DNA of 64,000 nt from JAWXBR01 sp034440235 (GTDB lineage: Bacteria; Bacteroidota; Ignavibacteria; Kapaibacteriales; Kapaibacteriaceae): NCBI GenBank assembly GCA_034440235.1, contig JAWXBR010000053.1, positions 29,993 through 93,992 on the forward strand, written 5' to 3'. Shown in pieces: positions 30,945 to 39,119 of this stretch. Under the pieces are notes generated by a model. That model ran no database searches. It worked only from the letters and a program-made list of their open reading frames with translations, and was not told where the DNA came from. Within the stretch, counting starts at the first letter, position 1. Every line of letters starts with the position of its first letter. A program made the position numbers and the translations under genes.

Positions 30945-32297
30945 ATGCGTCAAGCGCTTTACCTCGTTGTATTTCTCGTTTTTTCGACAATCACTCTTAA
31001 CGCTCAGTTCTGGAATGCAACAGATGGCCCAACACTGGGTACGATCTCCCTAGAGACAAATTCGAAGAACCATGTCTTTGCAGGAACGGACGCCTCGTCT
31101 ATTCACCGTTCAGTGGATTGGGGAAGAACGTGGACTCGACTAGGAACCGGATTGCCAAATGATGGATTTGATCGTCCGATAAGAGACATTTCGATAACTG
31201 CAACTGACGAAATCTACCTTATCCATCAAGGAAATGGGATTTTTAAATCTGTTGACAATGGCGATACGTGGCAAAGCGTCAACACAGGGCTTTCAAATCC
31301 ATCCGGAATCGTAACAGTGCATGCTAAGGCAATGCCAAACGGACAGACCCAGGTATTCATAGGCTCGGACGGAACGGCAGCAAAGTCTTTTATCTCTGAC
31401 AACAGTGGGGCTACATGGACAGAAGTACCATTGCCATCTGTACAAAAGACGGCGCTCTACGAAACGTTCATCAGTCCGAACAGCGACAAACTCATTGTTA
31501 GCATTGGTTACAATAAAGGGATCTTCAGGTCGAAGAATCGCGGCGTTACGTGGAGACGGATAGATTCTGATTCGAACGGACAAGGCATTCCGGGCGGTAG
31601 TGAGTCGGATGACAATTACAAGTCGATTCGTGCAAACAAACTCGGGCACATTTTTGTCGGTCGCAATGCGCTCGAAGCTTCGACAGTAGCAAAGAATGCA
31701 GTTATCATGCGCTCTACAAACGATGGGGAAACGTACGAATATCTAACCAATGGTTGGGAAGAGCTTACACCAGAGATCCGTACGAATAACAAGGTCAACG
31801 GCATTGCATTCGGACTTGGCAGCGATGTGTATGCCACGACACAAAAAGAGGGTACCTACTTCAGCTCCAACAATGGCGATAACTGGTCTCGCCTAACCGA
31901 TGGTCTACCAGACAATGGAGCTACAGCTGCAATTGCTGCAACACCGAACAATCATATTTTCTCGGCGCCACTAGGCTTCTATAATGTGTTTGTACATCTC
32001 GACCCAGCAAACTCGGTCGACAATCTGCCAGAAATAATCAAGCCAACAGTTACAGCGTCACCCAATCCGGCAAGCGATGTGGTCACTATTGCATTCGATC
32101 TACAGCAAGGCGGCGCGGTTCGTGCAGAGGTATTCTCAATGCAAGGAAATAGCGTTGTTGAAGATTTTGTACGTGAGTTCGTTGCTGGACCCCAAGTGAT
32201 CAACTTCACAACAAGTGCACTTCCGCCAGGGGTGTATGTATGGCGTCTCACGACTGGTGGTACGGTGCGTTCCGGTCGGGTTATCGTTGCACGGTAA
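30945..32297 (+). CDS. T9SS-exported Asp-box (BNR) propeller protein
   Basis: A 450-residue exported protein. The ATG at 30945 gives a signal peptide (LYLVVFLVFSTITLNA-Q); an ATG at 30933 adds four residues. The body has repeated Asp-box motifs: SVDWGRTW, SVDNGDTW, SDNSGATW, SKNRGVTW, STNDGETY and SSNNGDNW. This is a multi-bladed beta-propeller of the sialidase/photosynthesis-factor type. Catalytic sialidase residues are not evident, so it is probably a binding or structural propeller. The C-terminus (from ASPNPASD to SGRVIVAR) is a type-A sorting domain. Confidence 0.9.
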   Translation: MRQALYLVVFLVFSTITLNAQFWNATDGPTLGTISLETNSKNHVFAGTDASSIHRSVDWGRTWTRLGTGLPNDGFDRPIRDISITATDEIYLIHQGNGIFKSVDNGDTWQSVNTGLSNPSGIVTVHAKAMPNGQTQVFIGSDGTAAKSFISDNSGATWTEVPLPSVQKTALYETFISPNSDKLIVSIGYNKGIFRSKNRGVTWRRIDSDSNGQGIPGGSESDDNYKSIRANKLGHIFVGRNALEASTVAKNAVIMRSTNDGETYEYLTNGWEELTPEIRTNNKVNGIAFGLGSDVYATTQKEGTYFSSNNGDNWSRLTDGLPDNGATAAIAATPNNHIFSAPLGFYNVFVHLDPANSVDNLPEIIKPTVTASPNPASDVVTIAFDLQQGGAVRAEVFSMQGNSVVEDFVREFVAGPQVINFTTSALPPGVYVWRLTTGGTVRSGRVIVAR

Positions 32298-32317
32298 TAG
32301 TGTCGAAAATTTACGAT

Positions 32318-32761
32318 CTATTGTTGTCGCTGCGCCGTAACGGGCTGAACCGATGCAATGTACCAGACATTGTCTAAGAGCATTGCCGAAAAGTCAAAGT
32401 GTTTGATGTAATCCATCGTGACGTGCACACGATAGTTTGTGGCACTTAATGTATCAGACTGCATTGCCGTTATAGGCTTTGCAGCCATTAAGCGGCGCCA
32501 ACGCTCAACTTCATCCTTGATTTCATAGCGTTCTACGGCGAGTAATCTCCGCCCTGATGAATGAACCATCAGATCTGTTGCGGCTTGCACATTGCCGCTG
32601 TCTAGTTCTTCTTTAAACAAGTATACAACACCGTGTGCGCTTCGTTGACTGCGTTCTACAACAACTGTATTCTTCGCATCACCCACTACGAACAAAGCGC
32701 AACCTCCAGAGAGTAAACTCAGTGCAATCAGTGCAGTAATGGTGAGGCGAGTTGTGTTCAT
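32318..32761 (-). CDS. Putative lipoprotein
   Basis: A 147-residue protein with a lipobox LSGGC (Cys21), so it should be lipidated and anchored in the inner or outer membrane. The mature part is a small alpha/beta domain resembling DUF4878/NTF2-like lipoproteins (helix with LFKEELDSGNVQAATDLM, then strands ending DNVWYIASVQPV). It overlaps the upstream hydrolase by ATGA. No specific function. Confidence 0.75.
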   Translation of the reverse strand: MNTTRLTITALIALSLLSGGCALFVVGDAKNTVVVERSQRSAHGVVYLFKEELDSGNVQAATDLMVHSSGRRLLAVERYEIKDEVERWRRLMAAKPITAMQSDTLSATNYRVHVTMDYIKHFDFSAMLLDNVWYIASVQPVTAQRQQ

Positions 32762-33678
32762 GCGATCAGAAAGTCTGTGGTTTGGGTTAGGACTTTTGCA
32801 AATGCTGGTGTAATGTGATCTAGCGGATGACTCATTCCAAATGTATGTGTCGTGTTTGAAACGATGCTCAGTGCGGGCTTGTTGTCTGCTTCGCGAATGA
32901 GAGCCTGAATTTCATGCAATTGTACCGTCAGGTCGAGCTCGGCGTGAATAAAAAGCAGACGGTCCGCAAGAACGCGACTGGCATTTATCAATGAGAGCCG
33001 ATCACTGTTCGCTTCGATGTCCTCTACATACGTTCTGTTCATCTGCAGTTTCTGACTAGTGCGCGTGTTCTCGACGTCAACCGTTCCCGATTCCATCCAT
33101 ACCTCGCGCTGACGCGGGGTCCAACGTCCCCACCTGCCAACACTGTTCCACACAACAACTTTTTGCACTGCATGCTCGGCACCAGCAAGTTGCGCAATGC
33201 CGCCGCCGCGCGAGTGACCAACAAACCGTAGTGTGCCATCCCAAAACTGGCGCACTCGCTGAAATCCATCGTCAGGAAGAGCGCTGTTTACATCCGATGG
33301 GCTGTGTGACTTGCGCAAACATTCTATCAGATCAGCTACGTCGTCGAGCTCAAGTGTTATCGTGTTTTCCGCGAAGTCCGACATACTTAACACGCGATCT
33401 GCTGTTCCGCGCATCCCATTTTTCGAAAAATCCATGCGCATCACGATAAGTCCACAGTCGGCCAGATGTTGCGCGGCTACCGGAAAGAATCCCCAATTGC
33501 GAAATCCCTTGAAGCCATGGAGGAGTATGACTAGTGGATAGGTCGCGCCTTCGGCGCTAAGGGGCACGTCCTCAGCACTATCAATCGCTCCAGCGGACTG
33601 CGATGGCACCGTAATCGTGGTGTAGATCGTGTCGCCATGACGGTTTGCGACCTCGATGTTGAATTCGGCGTGGATCAT
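32758..33678 (-). CDS. Alpha/beta hydrolase (dienelactone-hydrolase-like)
   Basis: A 306-residue cytoplasmic hydrolase. It has VILLHGFKGFRNWGFFP (oxyanion loop HGF), the nucleophile elbow GHSRGG, an acidic residue in LFIHAELDLTV and the catalytic His in NTTHTFGMSHP. The layout is like prolyl-oligopeptidase/acyl esterases with no lid insertion. The substrate is unknown. It is translationally coupled by 4-bp overlaps to trmD upstream and the lipoprotein downstream. Confidence 0.85.
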   Translation of the reverse strand: MIHAEFNIEVANRHGDTIYTTITVPSQSAGAIDSAEDVPLSAEGATYPLVILLHGFKGFRNWGFFPVAAQHLADCGLIVMRMDFSKNGMRGTADRVLSMSDFAENTITLELDDVADLIECLRKSHSPSDVNSALPDDGFQRVRQFWDGTLRFVGHSRGGGIAQLAGAEHAVQKVVVWNSVGRWGRWTPRQREVWMESGTVDVENTRTSQKLQMNRTYVEDIEANSDRLSLINASRVLADRLLFIHAELDLTVQLHEIQALIREADNKPALSIVSNTTHTFGMSHPLDHITPAFAKVLTQTTDFLIA

Positions 33679-34364
33679 TCTTCGTGCGTATCTGAAAGCA
33701 TATCCGGACGTCGCTCCATGGTCTTTGTGCGGGCCATGTCTTCACGCCAGGAGCGTATTGCAGCGTGATTGCCTGACGTCAGCACCTCTGGCACCTTCAA
33801 ACCACGGAATTCAGCAGGCTTGGTATAATGTGGCGAGTCGAGTAATCCGTGCATGAACGAATCATCGAGCACAGACTCAGCATCTCCGACAACACCTGGC
33901 AGAAGTCGCACGATTGCATCTGTGAGCACAGCTGCAGGTAGCTCGCCTCCAGTAAGCACATAGTCGCCAATCGATACTTCGCGCGTAACCAGTACGTCGC
34001 GTACGCGTTGATCGATGCCTTTGTAATGTCCAGCGAGAAGAATCAAATTCTGTGTTAACGAAAGCTCCGCACACACATTCTGCGTCAACCTTACACCATC
34101 AGGAGTCAGGAAGATCACGTCATCGTAACTCCGTTCCGATTGCAGTTTGTCTATACACGCAAAGATGGGTTCGGCCTGCAGTATCATGCCGGCGCCACCA
34201 CCATATGGTGTGTCGTCGATGTGTTTGAATTTGTCGGTTGCATAATCGTGAAGGTTGTGAAGAACAACCTCGACGAGCCCCTTTTCCTGACCCCTGCCAA
34301 CGATACTTGTCTGCATGAACGATGCAAGAGCCTGTGGCACTGCGCACACAATGTCGATGCGCAA
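33675..34364 (-). CDS. trmD: tRNA (guanine-N1)-methyltransferase
   Basis: Methylates G37 of tRNAs reading CNN codons, preventing +1 frameshifts. Signatures of this SPOUT enzyme are present: DDTPYGGGAGMILQAEP, LAGHYKGIDQRV, SIGDYVLTGGELPAAV and SPHYTKPAEF. The start is inferred as TTG at 34364 (protein begins LRIDIVCAVP as homologues begin M-R/K-IDI), five bases after the rimM stop. The open frame up to 34427 would overlap rimM and add unrelated residues. Length becomes 229, normal for TrmD. Order rimM-trmD is the common bacterial arrangement. Confidence 0.95.
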   Translation of the reverse strand: MRIDIVCAVPQALASFMQTSIVGRGQEKGLVEVVLHNLHDYATDKFKHIDDTPYGGGAGMILQAEPIFACIDKLQSERSYDDVIFLTPDGVRLTQNVCAELSLTQNLILLAGHYKGIDQRVRDVLVTREVSIGDYVLTGGELPAAVLTDAIVRLLPGVVGDAESVLDDSFMHGLLDSPHYTKPAEFRGLKVPEVLTSGNHAAIRSWREDMARTKTMERRPDMLSDTHEE

Positions 34365-34368
34365 AGTG

Positions 34369-34920
34369 TTATTCACTGTCTTCTTCCACGTCGTCGGGAC
34401 TTGACGAAAGTGTATCGAGTCCTTCAAGCAAATGAATCGTTATGGTTTTTCCAACGACATCGACGTTCTTTACTACCGACTCGATGACGGGAATTGGAAT
34501 CGTCGATCCATCCGCGCATTCAATAACCCAAACATCGTTGGCTGGCAAAAGCCAGACCTCGGAAATTGTCCCAAGTACATTTCCGACTTCATTTACTACC
34601 TGGCAACCTTCGATGTCGCCGACAGAGTATCGTTCGTCCGAGACTGCGACATCGGATGCTCGAGCATACACTGCCTGATCGATTAAGGGGCTGGCCGTCT
34701 CGGCCGAAGGGGCTTCGAGGAATGCCATGCGTGTGAATTGTGAAGACGCTTCAAACATTGTGATAGTCATGGCGTGCGCGAATTCGCGTGAGAAGCCTAC
34801 AGCTACATTCGAGCCTACTGTGAGGTGCAGGCGTACCCCTGGTGTATCGACGAGCACGACAGCGCCATTCATGCCATGAGTTCTGGCTATCACGCCGATA
34901 TATTCAACAAACTCAGACAT
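34369..34920 (-). CDS. rimM: 16S rRNA processing protein RimM
   Basis: A 183-residue ribosome maturation factor of the 30S subunit that binds ribosomal protein S19. The N-terminal RimM barrel has YIGVIARTHGMNGAVVL, and the C-terminal PRC-barrel has VSDERYSVGDIEGCQV and LPANDVWVIECADGSTIPIPVIESVV. The ATG at 34920 is chosen over the longer frame (34944) because it matches homologues and avoids running toward the terminator stem. Directly upstream of trmD. Confidence 0.93.
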   Translation of the reverse strand: MSEFVEYIGVIARTHGMNGAVVLVDTPGVRLHLTVGSNVAVGFSREFAHAMTITMFEASSQFTRMAFLEAPSAETASPLIDQAVYARASDVAVSDERYSVGDIEGCQVVNEVGNVLGTISEVWLLPANDVWVIECADGSTIPIPVIESVVKNVDVVGKTITIHLLEGLDTLSSSPDDVEEDSE

Positions 34921-34941
34921 GTGTGAATCCGTTACAAACAA

Positions 34942-34965
34942 CAACGCCGCAAAAAGTTGCGGCGT
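34942..34965 (-). terminator. Terminator after rpoD
   Basis: Perfect 10-bp stem AACGCCGCAA (34942-34951) / TTGCGGCGTT (34956-34965) with a 4-base loop. On the minus strand GTTGTTTG follows, a moderate U-tract. It separates rpoD from rimM. Confidence 0.75.
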
Positions 34966-34994
34966 TTGTATTGATGCAATTGTCTACGCCGTCC

Positions 34995-35858
34995 TTAACC
35001 CAGGTAAGCGCGAAGTGCTTTGGAGCGCGAAGCGTGACGAAGGCGAAGGATGGCTTTTTCTTTGATCTGACGAACACGTTCACGAGTGAGATTGAATTTT
35101 TCGCCAATCTCTTCGAGTGTAAGTGCTTGCTGGTCGTCTAGTCCGAAATAAAGGCGGATGACTTCGGCTTCACGTTCGGACAGCGTGTTCAATACCTGTT
35201 GAACTTCTACGCGCAATGACTCGCGCATGAGCTCGCTATCAGGCGGCGGCTGCTGATCATTCGGAAGAATGTCAAGCAGGCGATTGTCTTCACCCTGAAC
35301 AAACGGAGCATCGACGGACAAGTGACGTCCCGAAATCTTGATTGTCTCGCTGATCTCAGCAATCGACATCTCAAGCTGCTCGGCAAGTTCGGCTGCTGTT
35401 GGTTCGCGCTCGTACTGCTGTTCAAGTTCAGAGAACTTCTTTCCAATCTTGTTTAGAGCGCCGACGCGATTAAGCGGTAGGCGAACGATACGCGATTGTT
35501 CAGCTAGAGCCTGAAGGATAGACTGACGAATCCACCATACTGCGTATGAAATAAACTTAAATCCTCGGGTCTCATCGAAACGCTTCGCAGCCTTGATAAG
35601 ACCAAGGTTGCCTTCGTTGATAAGATCGCCTAGAGATAAACCTTGATTCTGATACTGTTTCGCAACAGAGACAACAAATCGCAAGTTGGCTTTCACCAAA
35701 CGTTCGAGCGCGATAGATCCTTCGAATCCACCACGGCGAATCGCCTGTGCCAACACAATTTCATCGTCACCAGTAAGAAGTTCAACGCGACCAATTTCTT
35801 GTAGGTACTTGTCGAGCGACTGACTTTCGCGATTCGTATACTGTTTTGTAATCCTCAT
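34995..35858 (-). CDS. rpoD: Primary sigma factor, short Bacteroidota/Chlorobi type
   Basis: The 287-residue housekeeping sigma. Seen: region 1.2 ([12 protein letters not shown]), region 2 with [42 protein letters not shown] and region 2.4 [21 protein letters not shown], region 3 and region 4.2 [31 protein letters not shown] helix-turn-helix. It lacks the long region 1.1 and the non-conserved insert of E. coli RpoD, which is the usual form in Bacteroidota and Chlorobi. The TAnnTTTG promoter elements found in the window fit the preference of such sigma factors. Confidence 0.95.
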   Translation of the reverse strand: MRITKQYTNRESQSLDKYLQEIGRVELLTGDDEIVLAQAIRRGGFEGSIALERLVKANLRFVVSVAKQYQNQGLSLGDLINEGNLGLIKAAKRFDETRGFKFISYAVWWIRQSILQALAEQSRIVRLPLNRVGALNKIGKKFSELEQQYEREPTAAELAEQLEMSIAEISETIKISGRHLSVDAPFVQGEDNRLLDILPNDQQPPPDSELMRESLRVEVQQVLNTLSEREAEVIRLYFGLDDQQALTLEEIGEKFNLTRERVRQIKEKAILRLRHASRSKALRAYLG

Positions 35859-35899
35859 GCCATGGGCCCGGGGCTATAGATGCAGAAAAAAGCCAGCCA

Positions 35900-35907
35900 C
35901 AAAGTTA
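35900..35907 (-). promoter_or_regulatory. TAnnTTTG promoter element before rpoD
   Basis: Minus strand TAACTTTG, about 42 bp upstream of the rpoD ATG, inside the last codons of ctpA. It would allow rpoD to be transcribed apart from glyS-ctpA. No clear -33 element. Confidence 0.35.
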
Positions 35908-37551
35908 CTGATCATCTCCGACTTGACCGCCCAGAATGCCGGAATATCGTGATGAGGCCAGTATACGACTGGCCACGGCAACACTGGGGTCTATCCGAAC
36001 TGAGCGAGATGCGCGGGCTGAATCGCCTTCGAAGCGAGACCTGATTTCCCCTTCGAGGAGAATACGAACCAGGTCTTGATGCTGACGAATGAGCCTTGGG
36101 ACGTCGCGTTCTACTGAACGTTCGGCCTGTTCAATGCTCTTTATCACAGTTTGAGGCAGCTCATGTTCTTGGGCGTGCCTCAGCGATGTTTCGAGATCTG
36201 CAAGAACAGGTGACTGACGATTCAGAGGTAGAGATTCGATGTACTTAATGAATGCGTCTACGACAGTCTTATCGACCGTAAACTTTTCTGGTAATTGAGA
36301 TATGTTAGATGTATACCTCGTACCAAAGCGAAAAAACACATCTTCTTGTAGTAAGTATTCGAGCGGAGCAGGAAAGACAGAATCAGAAACGGTTGTATCG
36401 GGTTCAATCCCATGCAACTCTCGAACTACGCGTCCGTTGTGCGTGTTAAACAACAACGTATCGTGTTTGGGAATGGTGCCACGCTTAGCTGCAAAGTCAA
36501 TGCGCTGTATGCTACGTCCAGAAGGAGTGTAGTATCGCGCTGAGGTAAGTTTTAGACTGGCATCATTTGGCAACGGCACAACCGTTTGTACGAGCCCCTT
36601 TCCATAGGAGCGCCTTCCCACAACTACTCCACGGTCAAGATCCTGTATCGCACCTGCAAGCACTTCGCTTGCACTTGCACTTCGTTCGTTGATGAGAATG
36701 GCCAGTGGCAGCGTAGGTTCTTGCGGTGTGTTTTCTGATCGTATAATGCGCGTGTCGTTAGGGTCGCGAGATTTTGTGCTGACGATCGTGCTGCCACGAG
36801 GGACAAATGTTTCGACGATTCCAACGGCAGCGTCGAGAAGTCCACCCGGATTATCTCGAACGTCAATTATCAGGCCTTGTAGGGGGCTGCGTTCTCTGAG
36901 GAGTTTAATGTGTCTGCGGACTTCTACGGGAGCGTAGCGAGAAAATCGTGCCAGCTTTATGTATCCGATATTCCCTGGTAACACATCGCTAAATGCAACG
37001 TTTTCTGCAATCATCTCGGCACGTGTAACACTCATTAGGATGGTGTCCGTACGCCCTTCTCGAATGAGCCTCAACGCAGCGACGTCGCCCTCTTTGCCGC
37101 GAGTATGACGCCGTAATTCTTTTGGTGAGAGAGTGTCAACGCGAATTCCATCAATCGAGAATAACCGGTCGCCAATGCGAATTCCTGCTTTATGCGCGGG
37201 TAAATTCTCGCGAACATCTGTTACAAAAAGCATGCTGTCACGCGTGGCAATGGTAATTCCAAAACCCGTATAGATGCCGGTGCTAATCAACTCGAGATCT
37301 TCTTTGTCTTCACGTGGCACGTATACGGTATACGGATCGAGTTTATCGAGCATGCCCTCAATGCCAGCTTCTATGAGAATCTGCGGGTCTACATCATCGA
37401 CATACGTCGTACTTACCTCGCGTAACACTGCGCCGAGAGCATCCATCGACCGACCCATACGGGTGTAGAACGATGTGTCGCCAACAACGAAAAAACCCGA
37501 ACTAAGTAGGGCGATCGTGAGGGCGATGATGATGAGATAGCGTTTGTGCAT
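35905..37551 (-). CDS. ctpA: S41-family carboxy-terminal processing protease
   Basis: A 548-residue periplasmic protease that trims C-termini of envelope proteins. It has an N-terminal signal or anchor segment (5-23), a PDZ domain (about 85-175, with GFGITI and AGIRIGDRLFSIDG), and the S41 catalytic core with the SASAS serine motif (291-295) and the catalytic Lys318 in SYGKG. The C-terminal about 150 residues are helical. It starts five bases after the glyS stop, so the two are co-transcribed. Confidence 0.92.
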   Translation of the reverse strand: MHKRYLIIIALTIALLSSGFFVVGDTSFYTRMGRSMDALGAVLREVSTTYVDDVDPQILIEAGIEGMLDKLDPYTVYVPREDKEDLELISTGIYTGFGITIATRDSMLFVTDVRENLPAHKAGIRIGDRLFSIDGIRVDTLSPKELRRHTRGKEGDVAALRLIREGRTDTILMSVTRAEMIAENVAFSDVLPGNIGYIKLARFSRYAPVEVRRHIKLLRERSPLQGLIIDVRDNPGGLLDAAVGIVETFVPRGSTIVSTKSRDPNDTRIIRSENTPQEPTLPLAILINERSASASEVLAGAIQDLDRGVVVGRRSYGKGLVQTVVPLPNDASLKLTSARYYTPSGRSIQRIDFAAKRGTIPKHDTLLFNTHNGRVVRELHGIEPDTTVSDSVFPAPLEYLLQEDVFFRFGTRYTSNISQLPEKFTVDKTVVDAFIKYIESLPLNRQSPVLADLETSLRHAQEHELPQTVIKSIEQAERSVERDVPRLIRQHQDLVRILLEGEIRSRFEGDSARASRSVRIDPSVAVASRILASSRYSGILGGQVGDDQ

Positions 37552-37556
37552 GGCGA

Positions 37557-38987
37557 TTAGGAATGCAGACGACGACGAATCTCGGCTTCAAGTGCATCTG
37601 CAGGAATTCTGTCCTGCTTCATGCTATCACGCTCTCGTAGCGTTACTGTTCCATCTGTAATGGTTTGTCCATCAATGGTAATACAGAATGGCGTTCCCAC
37701 TTCGTCCTGCCGGCGATACCTTCTTCCAATTGCGCCACTCGTATCGTAGTCGACACGAAACGAACGTTGTAAATTCTTGTAGATAGCTTGCGCTGCCTCG
37801 GGCATGCCGTCTTTATTAACAAGCGGAAAAACAGCCGCAGTTACAGGTGCCAGCAGTGGGTTCAGACGCAATACCACGCGAGTTTCTGTAGTACCATCTT
37901 CGGCGGTGACAACTTCTTCGTCGTATGCATCACATAGGACTGCAAGAAATGTCCGCGTTGCACCAACGGCCGTCTCTACGACATACGGTATGTAACGGTC
38001 TTTCGTAACCGTGTCTACATACTCGAGCTTTTTACCAGAAAATTCCTGGTGCTGCTTGAGGTCGAAATCTGTACGTGAGTGAATGCCTTCTACCTCGCCC
38101 CATCCAAACGGAAACAGATATTCGATGTCTTCTGCAGCCGCGGCATAATGGGCCAGCTTCTCGTGTGGTTTGCGACGCAGGTGGTCTTCCTTAATGCCAA
38201 TCGATTTGAACCACTCCCAGCGTTGCAGACGCCAGTATTCGAACCATTCGACTTCAGCGCCGGGCTTGACAAAAAACTGCATTTCCATCTGCTCGAATTC
38301 GCGCGTACGGAAAAGAAAATTCTTTGTGTTGATTTCATTCCGAAACGACTTGCCAATCTGCGCAATGCCAAACGGTGGCTTCATACGCGCAGAGTCCATC
38401 ACGTTCTTGAAGTTCACGAAGATGCCCTGCGCAGTTTCCGGACGCAGGTACACTGCGTTCGATGCGTCTTCGACCGGACCCACAAACGTCTTGAACATCA
38501 GATTGAAATTCCGCACTTCTGTCCAGTCCGTAGTGCCCGACACCGGATCTGGAATGTTGTTCTCAACAATGATGGCATGGTAATCTTCGTTCGACTGTAC
38601 GGCAGCGAGACGTGCCTCCAATGCATCAGCCTCTGCAGTTTTGTTTTTTGTTCTGAGGCGCGTGATATACTCTTCGATAAGCGTATCGGCTCTGTGCCGA
38701 GCCTTCGATGTCTTGTTGTCGATCATCGGGTCTGAGAACTGCGAAGTATGTCCCGACGCGTCCCACACCCGCGGATGCATAAGAATCGACGCATCGATGC
38801 CAACAATATCGGTGCGGTACGTCATTGCCTTCCACCACGAGTCCTTGATGTTGCGCAGAAGCTCGACGCCCAACGGACCGTAGTCCCAGCAGCCATTAAG
38901 TCCGCCATAGATTTCTGACGACTGATAGACGAAGCCTTTGCGCTTACATAGCGAAAGAATGGCATCGAGATTGGGCTTCGTACTCAT
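37557..38987 (-). CDS. glyQS: Glycyl-tRNA synthetase, alpha2 type
   Basis: Charges tRNA-Gly. This is the single-chain dimeric class II form (476 residues), not the alpha2beta2 form. It opens with a YGGLNGCWDYGPLG motif, has the class II motif 2 (FRNEINTKNFLFRTREFEQMEMQFF) and motif 3 (GATRTFLAVLCDAY), and an anticodon-binding C-terminal domain (VFPLVNKDGM...YDTSGAIGRRYRRQDEVGTPFCITID). The open frame extends to 39095 but the ATG at 38987 starts the family-typical N-terminus. Confidence 0.96.
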   Translation of the reverse strand: MSTKPNLDAILSLCKRKGFVYQSSEIYGGLNGCWDYGPLGVELLRNIKDSWWKAMTYRTDIVGIDASILMHPRVWDASGHTSQFSDPMIDNKTSKARHRADTLIEEYITRLRTKNKTAEADALEARLAAVQSNEDYHAIIVENNIPDPVSGTTDWTEVRNFNLMFKTFVGPVEDASNAVYLRPETAQGIFVNFKNVMDSARMKPPFGIAQIGKSFRNEINTKNFLFRTREFEQMEMQFFVKPGAEVEWFEYWRLQRWEWFKSIGIKEDHLRRKPHEKLAHYAAAAEDIEYLFPFGWGEVEGIHSRTDFDLKQHQEFSGKKLEYVDTVTKDRYIPYVVETAVGATRTFLAVLCDAYDEEVVTAEDGTTETRVVLRLNPLLAPVTAAVFPLVNKDGMPEAAQAIYKNLQRSFRVDYDTSGAIGRRYRRQDEVGTPFCITIDGQTITDGTVTLRERDSMKQDRIPADALEAEIRRRLHS

Positions 38988-39119
38988 AGTAGGGGGCCTG
39001 AGGTTGCTGCTGGTAAGGGGCTGCCGATAGGGGGCTCTTGCATAATCCACTAAAAATACGAAGTCGACGACGTTGCGTAAGTTTATGGCTGTCAATAGTT
39101 AACGTTAGAGAGTACACAC

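Noticed and set aside
33675..34427. Longer trmD starting at 34427
   Set aside because: The extra 21 residues overlap rimM and do not match the family N-terminus.
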